Source of the DNA: UBA6522 sp965204155
GTDB taxonomy: Bacteria; Pseudomonadota; Gammaproteobacteria; Steroidobacterales; Rariloculaceae
Direction: 5' to 3'
DNA length: 64,000 nt
Assembly: GCA_965204155.1 (NCBI GenBank)
Contig: OZ241971.1
Coordinates: 1-64,000 of the forward strand
Numbering within the stretch: position 1 is the stretch's first letter; the number at the start of each line of letters is the position of its first letter. This document shows, one piece after another, positions 18,202 through 27,428 of this stretch. The notes beneath the pieces are model-generated. The model saw only the letters and a program-made list of their open reading frames with translations. It was not told the origin of the DNA and ran no database searches. The translations under genes were made by a program, and so were the position numbers.

Positions 18202-19638
18202 CTACGGCGATTGCCCGCTGTCCCGGAGAGTCTGAATCTGTTCGCTCAGGGAACGGTACGCAGCCTGCTCTTCCCGCGAAAGCTCTCCGGCCAGCAGATT
18301 GACGTGTTCGTAGGGGTCCTCCCGCAGATCGTAGAACCCTTCCTCGCCCCGGAACCGGCCCAGCTTGTAGCGCCGATCGCGCATCGCGTAGTCACCACTC
18401 GCCACGCCCGCAAGACCATCGTCGAAACGGTCGGCATAGAGCCAGTCCCGGCGGGACGGGGCGTCGGGGTTGGACAACGAGTACAGGAAACTCACTGAAT
18501 CGTGGGTCACCTCATCCGGTACGGCCTCTGCCGGATCGATCCCGGCCATTTCCATGATGGTGACGAACAGATCCGTCGAGTTGACCAGGGCCTCGGACAC
18601 GGCTCCGCGGGCAACGCCCGGGCCCGCTACGATGAACGGCACGTTGACGCCGCCCTCGTAGACCGCGCTCTTTGCCCGTCCCCGCCGGAACGGTGGACCC
18701 ACATGGCTGTTGGGCGTTCCGTTGTCCCCCAGGAACAGGACATAGGTGTTTTCGCGAACGGCAGGGTCCAGGGAGGCCAGAATCCGTCCGATCTGCGTAT
18801 CCATGGCCTCGATCATTGCCGCGAAGTAGGCGGCCATCCTGTCGTCGGGGACGGATCCGGGGTCCAGGTGCGAGTAATCCGACTGCCAGGTCTCTGCGGG
18901 CGGCAGATGCAGCGGCACATGCGGAAGATTGAACGCGAACCACATGAACCATGGATCGTCGCCCTGCTCCCCGATCCACCGGATCGCGTCGTCTGCCTTG
19001 TCGACGGGCGTATAACCGGTCTCTCCGCGGACCTCGCCGTCAACGACCTTGATCCAGCTGTAATAGGACGCGTGTTCCCCCAGGATCAACCCGGAGAAAT
19101 GGTCGAACCCCACGAGATTGGGGTGGTCGATCCACCCATTGTGGCCATCGGCCAGGTGCCACTTGCCGATGGCTGCGGTCGAGTAACCCAGGTCGGGATT
19201 GGCATTGAACGCCATGGGCAGGCTGAACTCTTCGAGCCGCAGGTACACAGGCACCTCAGACTCGGGCCTGACCGGAATCGGACGCTCGAAAGGTGCCCAA
19301 TCGGGTTTCGCCGGGGGGTCGGGCATGGGTGGACCGTGCGCAATGGGCCGGCCGACACCGGTCCGGAATCCGTAGCGGCCCGTGAGCAGGGTTGCGCGGG
19401 TGGGCGAGCAGATCGGCTGCGACCAGAAATTCGTGTAGCGCACGCCCTGGCTGGCCAGTTCGTCCAGGGCGGCCGTGGCCGGCGGGTTCTCCCCTACATC
19501 GTACGAGGCCAGCGTCTCCACACCCATGTCGTCGCCGATCAGAAGCAGAATGTTCGGCGCCGCGTTCAGCCCCCCGGACAGAAACAGGGCCGGAAGCAGG
19601 ACGATTGCCGACCGCCTGGTTTTCTTCTTCATGGCCAT
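18202..19638 (-). CDS. Sulfatase (secreted, S1-type)
   Basis: A 478-residue sulfatase with a signal peptide (KKTRRSAIVLLPALFLSGGLNA) and no lipobox. Motifs: NILLLIGDDMG (metal site), formylglycine signature CSPTR with Cys77, ATLLTGRYGFRTG, IGKWH and LGDNGTPNS. It resembles its downstream neighbour but carries an extra segment (RPIAHGPPMPDPPAKPDW) after the signature. It lies 7 bases after an exported amidohydrolase gene, so the three proteins probably act in one route on a sulfated compound in the periplasm. The start is M1 (19638) or M3 (19632). Confidence 0.92.
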   Translation of the reverse strand: MAMKKKTRRSAIVLLPALFLSGGLNAAPNILLLIGDDMGVETLASYDVGENPPATAALDELASQGVRYTNFWSQPICSPTRATLLTGRYGFRTGVGRPIAHGPPMPDPPAKPDWAPFERPIPVRPESEVPVYLRLEEFSLPMAFNANPDLGYSTAAIGKWHLADGHNGWIDHPNLVGFDHFSGLILGEHASYYSWIKVVDGEVRGETGYTPVDKADDAIRWIGEQGDDPWFMWFAFNLPHVPLHLPPAETWQSDYSHLDPGSVPDDRMAAYFAAMIEAMDTQIGRILASLDPAVRENTYVLFLGDNGTPNSHVGPPFRRGRAKSAVYEGGVNVPFIVAGPGVARGAVSEALVNSTDLFVTIMEMAGIDPAEAVPDEVTHDSVSFLYSLSNPDAPSRRDWLYADRFDDGLAGVASGDYAMRDRRYKLGRFRGEEGFYDLREDPYEHVNLLAGELSREEQAAYRSLSEQIQTLRDSGQSP

Positions 19639-19645
19639 GGGAACC

Positions 19646-20932
19646 CTACGGTTGTTTGTATACGACTCCGCCCTTCATGACGAACTCGACCTGTTCGAGG
19701 ACGCTGACATCTTCGTACGGGTTTCCGGAGACCGCGACCAGGTCCGCCCGAAGCCCTTTGGCGATCCGGCCCACCAGGTCCCCGACCCCCAACAGGTCCG
19801 CCGCATTGACGGTTGCCGCCCGGATTGCTTCGGCGGGCGTCATCCCGAATCGCACCATGCGCGAAAATTGTCGGGCGTTGTCGCCGTGCGGGTAGACCGC
19901 GCTGTCCGTGCCGAACACCATTTCGACGCCCGCCGCATGCGCCTGCCTGAAGCTCTCCCGCTGGATCTGCCCGACTTCGCGCTCCTTGTCCAGAGATTCC
20001 GGCAGTACGCCATTCGCTTCGCCTTCCGTGAGAATGTGCTCGGTGACGTATATGTCCATGACGAAGCGCGTGCCTCGCTCCCTTGCAAGCTCGATCACGT
20101 CGTCGGTGAGGAAACTGGCGTGTTCGATCGAGTCGACGCCGGCCAGGATCGCGTTGCGGATTCCGGCGTTGCCATGGGCATGGACCGCAACCTTTCGTCC
20201 ATGTGCATGGGCTTCGTCGACCAGCGCCTCCAGTTCCTCCAGCGTGTACTGAACCGCGTCGAGCCTGGTTCCAGCCGACAGGACACCTCCCGTCGAGCAC
20301 GTCTTGATCAGGTCCACGCCGAACTTCACGTTCTGGCGCACCATTTGCCGAATCTCCCAGGGTCCGTCGGCGACCCCGGTTTCCGTCACGCCGTACTCGT
20401 ACGGCAACAGGTTGTTGTCGCTGCAGTGCCCACCCGTAATTCCGACCGGCGGACCGGAAACCAGCATTCTCGGTCCGGCCACTTCCCCGGCGGCGATCGC
20501 GTCGCGCAGAGCAACGTCTGCGTACCCCGGAGCCCCGACGTTGCGAACCGTCGTGAATCCGGCTTGCAAGGTAGTCGCCGCGTTCTTTACGCCATTGATC
20601 GTCGCTTCGGGAAGGGACACCACAAGCGAATTCAGTCCGTGATCGTCCGAGTCACTCAACAAGTGCGTATGGGCATCGATCAGGCCGGGGAGAACGGTAT
20701 AGCCCGAGAGATCGATGACAACGACATCCGCTGGAATCGGCCCATCGTTTGACGGAGTCACGGCAGCAATCGCGCCATCCTCAATGGCGATGATCCGGTT
20801 GTCGAGAATCTCTCCCGCCGCAACGTCAATGATCGCACCGGCACGGATATACGTATCCGGCTCCGCATCGCAGACGGAGCCAACCAGCAATCCAATCGCG
20901 AGAATTCCCGAGTTGCGCGGCAAGTAAGGCAT
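19646..20932 (-). CDS. Exported amidohydrolase (imidazolonepropionase-like)
   Basis: A 428-residue metal-dependent hydrolase of the amidohydrolase superfamily. After a signal-like segment (LPRNSGILAIGLLVGSVCDA) come the AGAIIDVAAGEI start of the composite beta domain and the metal motif DAHTHL. VAVHAHGNAGIRNAILAGVDSIEHAS supplies further His ligands, GTDSAVYPHGDN the catalytic Asp, and ADLVAVSGNPYEDVSVLEQV the C-terminal block. This group includes Xaa-Pro and other peptidases as well as imidazolonepropionase-like enzymes, so the substrate is uncertain. I chose ATG 20932, which starts the signal peptide; the open frame extends 80 codons further without homology. Confidence 0.87.
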   Translation of the reverse strand: MPYLPRNSGILAIGLLVGSVCDAEPDTYIRAGAIIDVAAGEILDNRIIAIEDGAIAAVTPSNDGPIPADVVVIDLSGYTVLPGLIDAHTHLLSDSDDHGLNSLVVSLPEATINGVKNAATTLQAGFTTVRNVGAPGYADVALRDAIAAGEVAGPRMLVSGPPVGITGGHCSDNNLLPYEYGVTETGVADGPWEIRQMVRQNVKFGVDLIKTCSTGGVLSAGTRLDAVQYTLEELEALVDEAHAHGRKVAVHAHGNAGIRNAILAGVDSIEHASFLTDDVIELARERGTRFVMDIYVTEHILTEGEANGVLPESLDKEREVGQIQRESFRQAHAAGVEMVFGTDSAVYPHGDNARQFSRMVRFGMTPAEAIRAATVNAADLLGVGDLVGRIAKGLRADLVAVSGNPYEDVSVLEQVEFVMKGGVVYKQP

Positions 20933-21000
20933 TCGACTCAACCTGGAGAGCAAGGACCCAGGCTCATTATGACATTGGCGTGACCTATACTCCCAACACC

Positions 21001-22317
21001 ATGGAGTACAGACCGTTAGCAGACCGGATGAGGCCGCGTAATCTGGCCGAGATGGTCGGTCAGACACATGTGCTAGGGGATGGACAGCCGTTGCGGGCGC
21101 TGCTCGAAGGCCATGGACTGCATTCGTTGATCCTGTGGGGACCGCCGGGAACCGGCAAGACGACCCTGGCACGGCTGGTTGCGACCGCTTTTGACGCGCA
21201 GTTTATCGGGCTGTCCGCAGTCCTTGCGGGCGTCAGGGACGTCCGCTCGGCCGTCGATCAGGCGCGGATGGTACGCTCGGGCGACGGTCGGGCGACGGTG
21301 CTTTTCCTCGACGAGGTGCACCGGTTCAACAAGGCGCAGCAGGATGCGTTTCTGCCCTTCGTCGAGGACGGCACGCTGGTCTTCATCGGCGCCACCACTG
21401 AGAACCCGTCATTTGCCCTGAACAATGCGCTGTTGTCGCGCGCCCGAACGTACGTGCTCAAACCACTCGATGCCGGGGATATCGGGAAGCTGCTGTATCG
21501 CGCGCTGGAAGACTCCGAACGCGGCCTCGGGAAGGCGCAGCTTCAGGCGGCGCCGGAACTGATCCAGCGACTCGCGGATTCTGCGGATGGCGACGCTCGG
21601 CGCGGATACAATCTGCTGGAACTGGCCGCCGAACTGAGCGAGCAGGTCAACGGCCGCGCCACATTGACGCCCGGTGCAATCGACTCCGTGCTCCAGGGTA
21701 GCTATCGACGCTTCGACAGGCAGGGCGACGTCTTCTACGAGCAGATTTCAGCGCTGCACAAGTCGGTTCGCGGCTCGGACCCCGATGCAGCGCTTTACTG
21801 GTTGGTACGAATGCTGGATGGCGGCTGCGACCCCCTGTACATCGCGCGGCGGCTGGTCCGCATGGCCACGGAGGACATCGGCAACGCCGACCCGCGGGCG
21901 CTGCGCCTGGCGCTGGACGCCTCGGAAAGCTATGAACGCTTGGGCAGCCCCGAAGGCGAACTGGCACTCGCTCAGGCAACGATTTTTCTTGCCTGTGCGG
22001 CCAAGAGCAACGCGGTTACCAAGGCAATGTCCGCAGCCACCGGTGACGTCAAACGGTACGGCTCGCTGGACGTTCCGCCGCACCTGCGCAACGCGCCCAC
22101 CCGGCTGATGAAGGAACTCGGCCACGGCGAAGGATACCGCTACTCACACGACGAAGAAGGCGCGTTCTCGGCCGGGCAATCCTATTTTCCCGAAGGCATG
22201 CCGGAACCGACATACTATCGGCCCGTCGATCGAGGCCTGGAACAACGCATCGCGGAGAAACTCAAGCGCCTGCGCCGCTTGAACCGGAAGGCACGGGGAC
22301 GTGATTCGACAGGCTAA
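21001..22317 (+). CDS. rarA: Replication-associated recombination protein A
   Basis: A 438-residue AAA+ ATPase of the RarA/MgsA/WRNIP1 family that acts at stalled forks, related to clamp-loader subunits. It opens with PLADRMRPRNLAEMVGQTHVLG. Walker A is GPPGTGKTTLARL, Walker B LFLDEVHRFNKAQQDAFLP, sensor 1 GATTENPSF, and the C-terminal tetramerisation region is present (GSDPDAALYWLVRMLDGG, then EDIGNADPRAL). ATG 21001 gives the family start; a GTG at 20980 would add seven residues. In many gammaproteobacteria rarA sits between lolA and serS; here it is inverted and separated from them by two molybdenum hydroxylase genes. Confidence 0.95.
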   Translation: MEYRPLADRMRPRNLAEMVGQTHVLGDGQPLRALLEGHGLHSLILWGPPGTGKTTLARLVATAFDAQFIGLSAVLAGVRDVRSAVDQARMVRSGDGRATVLFLDEVHRFNKAQQDAFLPFVEDGTLVFIGATTENPSFALNNALLSRARTYVLKPLDAGDIGKLLYRALEDSERGLGKAQLQAAPELIQRLADSADGDARRGYNLLELAAELSEQVNGRATLTPGAIDSVLQGSYRRFDRQGDVFYEQISALHKSVRGSDPDAALYWLVRMLDGGCDPLYIARRLVRMATEDIGNADPRALRLALDASESYERLGSPEGELALAQATIFLACAAKSNAVTKAMSAATGDVKRYGSLDVPPHLRNAPTRLMKELGHGEGYRYSHDEEGAFSAGQSYFPEGMPEPTYYRPVDRGLEQRIAEKLKRLRRLNRKARGRDSTG

Positions 22318-22343
22318 CCTGGCTGCCGGCTAACCTGGCTGCC
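22312..22343. repeat. 16-bp tandem repeat spanning two convergent stop codons
   Basis: Two perfect copies of GGCTAACCTGGCTGCC. The first contains the rarA stop TAA, the second the stop of the convergent hydroxylase gene (CTA on this strand). Confidence 0.85.
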
Positions 22344-24648
22344 GGTCGGCGGAAGCGCGCCGTGCCGCGAGGATTCGCTCCCGCGTAAACGGAGCGCGCC
22401 GGATCCGCAGCCCCGTGGCATCGAAGACCGCGTTGGCGATGGCCGGAGGCACGGTGCGCGTTGAAGGCTCCCCGGCACCATAGGGAGGCAGCTCCGGCCG
22501 GTTGACCAGCACGATGTCGATTTCCTCCGGCGCATCCACCATTTCCAGGATCGGGTAGCTGATCCAGTCGACGCTGGTCACTCGCTCCGGCGTGAATCGC
22601 ACTTCTTCGTACAGCGCGCGGCTGGCAGCGTGGATGATGTTGCCTTCGATTGTCCGCCGCAGCCACAACGGGTTGACGACAATACCCTGGTCGGAGGCAA
22701 CGACGAATCGTCGCGGCCAGACGCGCCCGGTATCGAGATCCACCTCCACGTCGGCGATGACCGCCACTACCGGAGAACCGCGCCGGGTGTAGGCGACACC
22801 CCTGCCGATCACAACCCCACTGGTTGGCATTTGCGTCGGGCCGGGCACCCCGGGTTCCCACCCGTAGCGCTCGGCGGCGGCCTTGAGAACGTCGGCGTCG
22901 CGGCCCTCGGGCAAGTGGCGCAGCCGAAATTCGATGGGATCGGCGCCCACGGCGACCGCCATCTCGTCCATGAAGCATTCGCTGGCGAAGTGGTTCTGTG
23001 GGCCCAACGGATCGCGGAGATGTGCCGTACGCAGCGGCGACGCCCGCTCAAGCAAGGGCGCGACCACCTGCCAGTACCGCACGTTGACGGGAAATTCGTA
23101 GCGGTCGCCCGGATTGGACAGCCGGAGAACGGAGGCATTCGGCCAACCCAGCAGCGCACCCGCATAACTGTAGCTGGGATCGCTCTCATTGCTCTCCACG
23201 TCGCCCGCGGAGAAGCCCTTCATGCGCATCTCGTAACCCACGACGTTCCCGGTCGAATCGAATCCGGCGCGGGCGAAGTGCACCGATGCCGGAGCCTTGG
23301 GATCCCAGGCCGTGCCTTCGGCGCGCATTCCCTGGACCCGTACCGGCCGGCCGACGGCGCGTGACATCACCGCCGCATCCATGGCCGCATCGCCGGCGTC
23401 GTTGCGCCCGTAACTGCCGGGTCCGGGGACCCAGATACCCCTCACATCGCCAATTGGCAGCCCCAGGATGTTCGCCACCCCCTCCGCGGCATGATGCGGC
23501 TTTTGCGAACCGGTCCAGAGCGTCGCGCTGTCGCCCCGGTAGTCGCACACGGCGCAGGCAGGCCCCATGGAAGCATGGGACTGGAACGGAAACTCGTACT
23601 CGGCCCGGATAACACGGTCCGCCCGAGCCAGCGCAGCTTCCACCGCTTCGCGATCCGGAACGATATCAGCGCCCCGTCCGCCGCCGGCGCTTTCCCGCAC
23701 AACGGGAGCCCGCCGAATATGGTCGTAGAGGTCGTCCATGGCTGGGAACGGCGCCTCCATCTCCGACCAGGTGACTTCCAGTTGCTGCGCCGCCCTGACC
23801 GCATCCCATTCCCGCTCGGCGACCACGCTCAGGTAGTCGCCTTCGTGTACGACTCTCGCGCCAGCAATCTCGCTGATCGATTCGACATTGACCGACACCG
23901 GCACGCTTCCGGCCACCGGCGGTCGGACCACCCGCCCGTGCATCATGTCCGGGACCCGTACGTCGACGATGTACTCGTGCGTCCCCATCACGATCTCGGG
24001 CAGGTCCCGCCGCGGGAACGACTGCCCGACGACCCGGTACTCCGAGGGATCTTTCGGCGCCGCCGAACCCAGCGCGTCGAGCGCATTGCCGTAACTCCCG
24101 TTCCACTCGAGTCGAACATCGAAGTGCCCGCCGCCGATCAGTTCCCCGTAGCCGGCACGTCGCGCGGGATCGGCGTGCAGGTGGACCGCGCCGTCGGCAA
24201 CCGCAACTTCCCCTGCGTCAACCCCGAGCCTTTCGGCGCCCAGTTCCAACAGCACCCGGCGCGCTTCCGCCGCCGCATTTCTCAGCGGGTTGGCGCCCCG
24301 CTCGATGCCGGTGCTGCCGCTGGCGCCACCCTGATTGACGGTCAATGCGGTATCGCCCATGACCACGTCGACCCGATCCATCGGCAGGTCCAGTTCCTCG
24401 GCGACGATCTGGGCGATGGAGATGTCCACGCCCTGCCCCATGTCCATCTTGCCGAAGAAGGCGGTCACGCGGCCGGTTTCGTCGATCTTCAGGTACGTAT
24501 CGAGCTGCCCGGGCGAAAGAGCCCGCCACAGCGGCCTGTCGTCCGCCGCCATCGTCCGCCGCGCCCCCGGGACCGCCAGTGAAACCACCAGGCACCCCGC
24601 GCCCTTGAGTACAGTGCGCCGCTTCACTGCCGTGTCGTACCGGCCCAC
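22330..24648 (-). CDS. Molybdopterin-binding subunit of a xanthine dehydrogenase-family hydroxylase (IorB-like)
   Basis: A 772-residue large subunit of a molybdenum hydroxylase, of the isoquinoline 1-oxidoreductase beta or membrane aldehyde dehydrogenase type. The N-terminus has a Tat signal (VKRRTVLKGAGCLVVSLAVPGA), so the mature enzyme is periplasmic. Family motifs include FFGKMDMGQGVDISIAQIVA, GGASGSTGIERG, PGPGSYGRNDAGDAAMDAA (the molybdopterin-site block) and GEPSTRTVPPAIANAVFDATG with the Glu region. It is encoded 3 bases after its 2Fe-2S partner. There is no FAD subunit, so electrons probably go to a cytochrome. The substrate, an aldehyde or N-heterocycle, is unknown. Confidence 0.9.
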   Translation of the reverse strand: MGRYDTAVKRRTVLKGAGCLVVSLAVPGARRTMAADDRPLWRALSPGQLDTYLKIDETGRVTAFFGKMDMGQGVDISIAQIVAEELDLPMDRVDVVMGDTALTVNQGGASGSTGIERGANPLRNAAAEARRVLLELGAERLGVDAGEVAVADGAVHLHADPARRAGYGELIGGGHFDVRLEWNGSYGNALDALGSAAPKDPSEYRVVGQSFPRRDLPEIVMGTHEYIVDVRVPDMMHGRVVRPPVAGSVPVSVNVESISEIAGARVVHEGDYLSVVAEREWDAVRAAQQLEVTWSEMEAPFPAMDDLYDHIRRAPVVRESAGGGRGADIVPDREAVEAALARADRVIRAEYEFPFQSHASMGPACAVCDYRGDSATLWTGSQKPHHAAEGVANILGLPIGDVRGIWVPGPGSYGRNDAGDAAMDAAVMSRAVGRPVRVQGMRAEGTAWDPKAPASVHFARAGFDSTGNVVGYEMRMKGFSAGDVESNESDPSYSYAGALLGWPNASVLRLSNPGDRYEFPVNVRYWQVVAPLLERASPLRTAHLRDPLGPQNHFASECFMDEMAVAVGADPIEFRLRHLPEGRDADVLKAAAERYGWEPGVPGPTQMPTSGVVIGRGVAYTRRGSPVVAVIADVEVDLDTGRVWPRRFVVASDQGIVVNPLWLRRTIEGNIIHAASRALYEEVRFTPERVTSVDWISYPILEMVDAPEEIDIVLVNRPELPPYGAGEPSTRTVPPAIANAVFDATGLRIRRAPFTRERILAARRASADRQPG

Positions 24649-24651
24649 CGG

Positions 24652-25197
24652 TCAGCCCTCCCGTGCCGGGAGCTTTGCGGCAGCCCGTTCCGGTAGCGCC
24701 GCAGTGGCCCGGTCCACAGGTGTCGCGGCGGCCCGATCCGAGAGGATTACGGCGGCCCGCTTGACCGCGCGCAAGATTGCCGAATGCGAGCCGCAGCGGC
24801 ATTTCAGCCCGGTAAACGCCTGTCGGATGGTCTCGTCGCCGGGATTGGGGTCGCTCTCGAGCAACGCCACCGCGTAGAGGATCCAGCCGTTCATGCAGTA
24901 CCCGCAGAACAGCGCCTGCTCGTCGATGAAGGCCTGCTGGACCGGATGCGGTTCCTCTGCCGTACCAAGCCCGCTCAGGGTTTGCACCTTGCCGGTGACG
25001 GCGGCAACCGGCACGACGCAGGCGCGGATCGGCTGCCCGTCCATGAGCACGGTGCACGAGCCGCACTGGGCAAGGCCGCAGCCGAAACGGGGATTGTTCA
25101 TGCCCAACTCGTCACGCAGGGCATAGAGCAATGGCATGTCCGGTTCCAGGTCGAGTCGATGAGAGGTGCCGTCGACATCCAGGGTCATGACCGCCAT
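24652..25197 (-). CDS. 2Fe-2S subunit of the molybdenum hydroxylase (IorA-like)
   Basis: A 181-residue protein with two 2Fe-2S clusters: a plant-ferredoxin-type N-terminal domain (GCGLAQCGSCTVLMDGQPIRAC) and a helical domain (FCGYCMNGWIL, then LKCRCGSH). It passes electrons from the molybdenum subunit encoded next. There is no signal peptide; such subunits are exported by riding on the Tat-targeted partner. ATG 25197 has a strong AGGAGG site nine bases upstream. The last 25 or so residues form an Ala/Arg-rich tail not usual for the family, perhaps from local repeat expansion. Confidence 0.92.
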   Translation of the reverse strand: MAVMTLDVDGTSHRLDLEPDMPLLYALRDELGMNNPRFGCGLAQCGSCTVLMDGQPIRACVVPVAAVTGKVQTLSGLGTAEEPHPVQQAFIDEQALFCGYCMNGWILYAVALLESDPNPGDETIRQAFTGLKCRCGSHSAILRAVKRAAVILSDRAAATPVDRATAALPERAAAKLPAREG

Positions 25198-25316
25198 GGC
25201 AAGAATCCTCCTGTGACCGACGCCAGGGCCGCTTGCCGGTATTCGAGAACTTGTTACCGGCCCAGGCAGCCCGTGGCAAAACTCCCGCGGCATTCGACCG
25301 ACGAGGCGCCCGGCGG

Positions 25317-26594
25317 CTAGACGGAAATTCGCGTCAACCCCGCCATGTAGGGACGCAATACCTCGGGAACGATAACAGAGCCGTCCGCCTGCTGAAAATT
25401 TTCCACCACGGCGATGAGTGCGCGGCCGGCGGCGACCCCCGAGCCGTTCAGGGTATGCACGAGTTCCGGTTTGCCGGAGTCCGGGTTGCGCCACCGCGCG
25501 TGCATGCGCCGCGCCTGGAAAGCGCCGCAATTGCTGCATGAGGAGATCTCGCGGTAACGGTTCTGGCCGGGCAGCCAGACTTCCAGATCGTAGGTCTTGC
25601 CCGCACTGAAGCCCGTATCCCCCGCGCACAGGATCACCTTTCGATATGGCAGTTCCAGCCGCTGGAGAATGATCTCCGCATGGCCGGTCAGCTCTTCCAG
25701 CGCCCGGTCGGAGTCTGCAGGCGCCACTACGTGCACCAGTTCCACCTTCTCGAACTGGTGCTGGCGAATCATGCCGCGCGTGTCCTGGCCATAAGACCCG
25801 GCCTCGGACCGGAAGCACGGCGTATGGGCTGTCAGCCTCATGGGCAATTGCCCGGGCGCCAGGATTTCATCGCGTACCAGGTTGGTGAGGGGCACTTCGG
25901 CGGTGGGAACGAGGCGCAGATTGCGTTCGCCGTCGACGGAAAAGAGATCTTCCCCGAACTTCGGCAATTGCCCCGTTCCGAACAGCGCATCGTCCTTGAC
26001 CAGGTACGGGACGTAGCACTCCGTGTAACCGTGCTCGCGAATGTGAACGTCCAGCATGAACTGGATCAACGCCCGGTGCAGCCGGGCCAGATCGCCTTTC
26101 AGGACCGAAAACCGGCTTCCGGACAGCTTGGCCGCCCCTTCGAAGTCCAGAAGTCCGAGTCCTTCCCCAAGCGCAACGTGGTCCTTCGGCTCGAAGTCGA
26201 ATGACGGCGGTTCACCCCACTTGAGCACCAGGGCATTGGACGTCTCGTCGGCGCCGTCGGGCACAGTGTCATGGAGCAGGTTGGGCAAGCCGGAGAGAAA
26301 GTCGCTCAATTCCTCCTGCAGGGCGTGCAGGTCCGCTTCCGCCTTCGTCAGTGCTTCGCCGAGTTCCCTGACCTGCAATCTGAGCGGCTCGATGTCCTCG
26401 CCCGCCGCTTTCGCCCGGCCGATGCTCCTCGAACGCTCGTTACGCTCGTGACGCAGTTTCTCCACGCGGACCTGGAGCGACTTGCGGTCGTCTTCCAGCG
26501 CCTGGTAGCGAGGGCGGTCGAGCACGAACCCGCGCCGCGCCAGATTCCTGGCGACTGATTCGAGATCGGTGCGCAATTCTCTCGGGTCCAGCAT
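25317..26594 (-). CDS. serS: Seryl-tRNA synthetase
   Basis: A 425-residue class II synthetase that charges tRNA-Ser and tRNA-Sec. The N-terminal long coiled-coil arm is evident (LEDDRKSLQVRVEKLRHERN through LHALQEELSDFL). Class II motifs follow: TAEVPLTNL, CFRSEAGSYGQDTRGMIRQHQF (motif 2 loop) and the C-terminal NGSGVAAGRALIAVVENFQ with motif 3 Arg. Length is normal. It is last of a same-strand series ftsK-lolA-serS, the classical gammaproteobacterial order, 47 bases after lolA. Confidence 0.97.
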   Translation of the reverse strand: MLDPRELRTDLESVARNLARRGFVLDRPRYQALEDDRKSLQVRVEKLRHERNERSRSIGRAKAAGEDIEPLRLQVRELGEALTKAEADLHALQEELSDFLSGLPNLLHDTVPDGADETSNALVLKWGEPPSFDFEPKDHVALGEGLGLLDFEGAAKLSGSRFSVLKGDLARLHRALIQFMLDVHIREHGYTECYVPYLVKDDALFGTGQLPKFGEDLFSVDGERNLRLVPTAEVPLTNLVRDEILAPGQLPMRLTAHTPCFRSEAGSYGQDTRGMIRQHQFEKVELVHVVAPADSDRALEELTGHAEIILQRLELPYRKVILCAGDTGFSAGKTYDLEVWLPGQNRYREISSCSNCGAFQARRMHARWRNPDSGKPELVHTLNGSGVAAGRALIAVVENFQQADGSVIVPEVLRPYMAGLTRISV

Positions 26595-26641
26595 GCCTGG
26601 CTCAGTCCGGGGTCGGGTAAGGGCCGCAACCCTCCATCAAC

Positions 26642-27406
26642 TCACCGCGTATTGTCAACCGGCTCGCCGATGATGTCCGCACCCGCGGGAGGCTCGAACT
26701 GGAAGAACTCATCCTCGATGTCCCCGTTTACTGCCACATTTTGAAACACGATGGACGTCACCTGGCCCAGTGCATCGACCAGCACCAGCGCAAAGAGTTC
26801 ACCGGTGTCAAACCCCAGTTGAACGGAGCGAAAGTCCGCACCCTGCTCTCTCGGCGCGAGTGAAATCCAGACGATCTCCCCATCTCGTGAACTCTCCACG
26901 ATCTCGAACCCGTCGCGAACTCGGCCGTCGCCGCTCAGCAGCATGGCAGGCGACGAAGCGATGGCGCCCTCCAGCGGGCTGACCGTCACCTGCGCGAGTT
27001 CCACGTCATGGATCCACAGGTTCCCGGCATCCGCCACCACCTGCTGCTCGAACGGCTCCGAATAACTCCACAGGAACCGGTTCGGCCGCTTGAGGGAGAA
27101 CGTGCCCGAAGCCGCTTCCACCAGGTTCCCTTCGCCGTCCAGCAACTCCTGGCTGAAATCGGCCTGCAGCGTGCGGGTTTCCTCGATGAAGCGGTCCAGC
27201 ACGCCGGCACCGTTGCCGTCCGCTTCGGCCGCGCTGACCGCCGGCGCCCGGTCCGGCGACTCCTGGGGTTGCGCCGCTGTCGGCGCCAGGACCGCCACCG
27301 CCAGGATCGCCACGGCCAAAACGCCCTGCACCGCCGCCGAAACGCCCCACGCCGCCGCCAGAACGCCCCGCGCCGCCGCCAGCGCGAACACTATCGCCCG
27401 CTTCAC
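26642..27406 (-). CDS. lolA: Outer-membrane lipoprotein carrier protein LolA
   Basis: A periplasmic chaperone of about 254 residues that carries lipoproteins from LolCDE to LolB. The mature part shows the LolA fold: TRTLQADFSQELLDGEGN, then FSLKRPNRFLWSYSEPFEQQVVADAGNLWIHD, and the C-terminal strand pairs. No ATG is in frame; GTG near 27406 is preceded by GGAG and starts a signal peptide. That signal is unusually long and Ala/Val-rich (ALAAARGVLAAAWGVSAAVQ onward), an internal duplication of a GVLAA-like unit. It lies between ftsK (22-base gap) and serS, the standard position. Confidence 0.9.
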   Translation of the reverse strand: MKRAIVFALAAARGVLAAAWGVSAAVQGVLAVAILAVAVLAPTAAQPQESPDRAPAVSAAEADGNGAGVLDRFIEETRTLQADFSQELLDGEGNLVEAASGTFSLKRPNRFLWSYSEPFEQQVVADAGNLWIHDVELAQVTVSPLEGAIASSPAMLLSGDGRVRDGFEIVESSRDGEIVWISLAPREQGADFRSVQLGFDTGELFALVLVDALGQVTSIVFQNVAVNGDIEDEFFQFEPPAGADIIGEPVDNTR

Positions 27407-27428
27407 AACCTGCTCCGGGCCGTACGGT

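Noticed and set aside
25198..25316. tRNA or small RNA between the 2Fe-2S gene and serS
   Set aside because: No T-loop consensus or convincing stem pattern was found.
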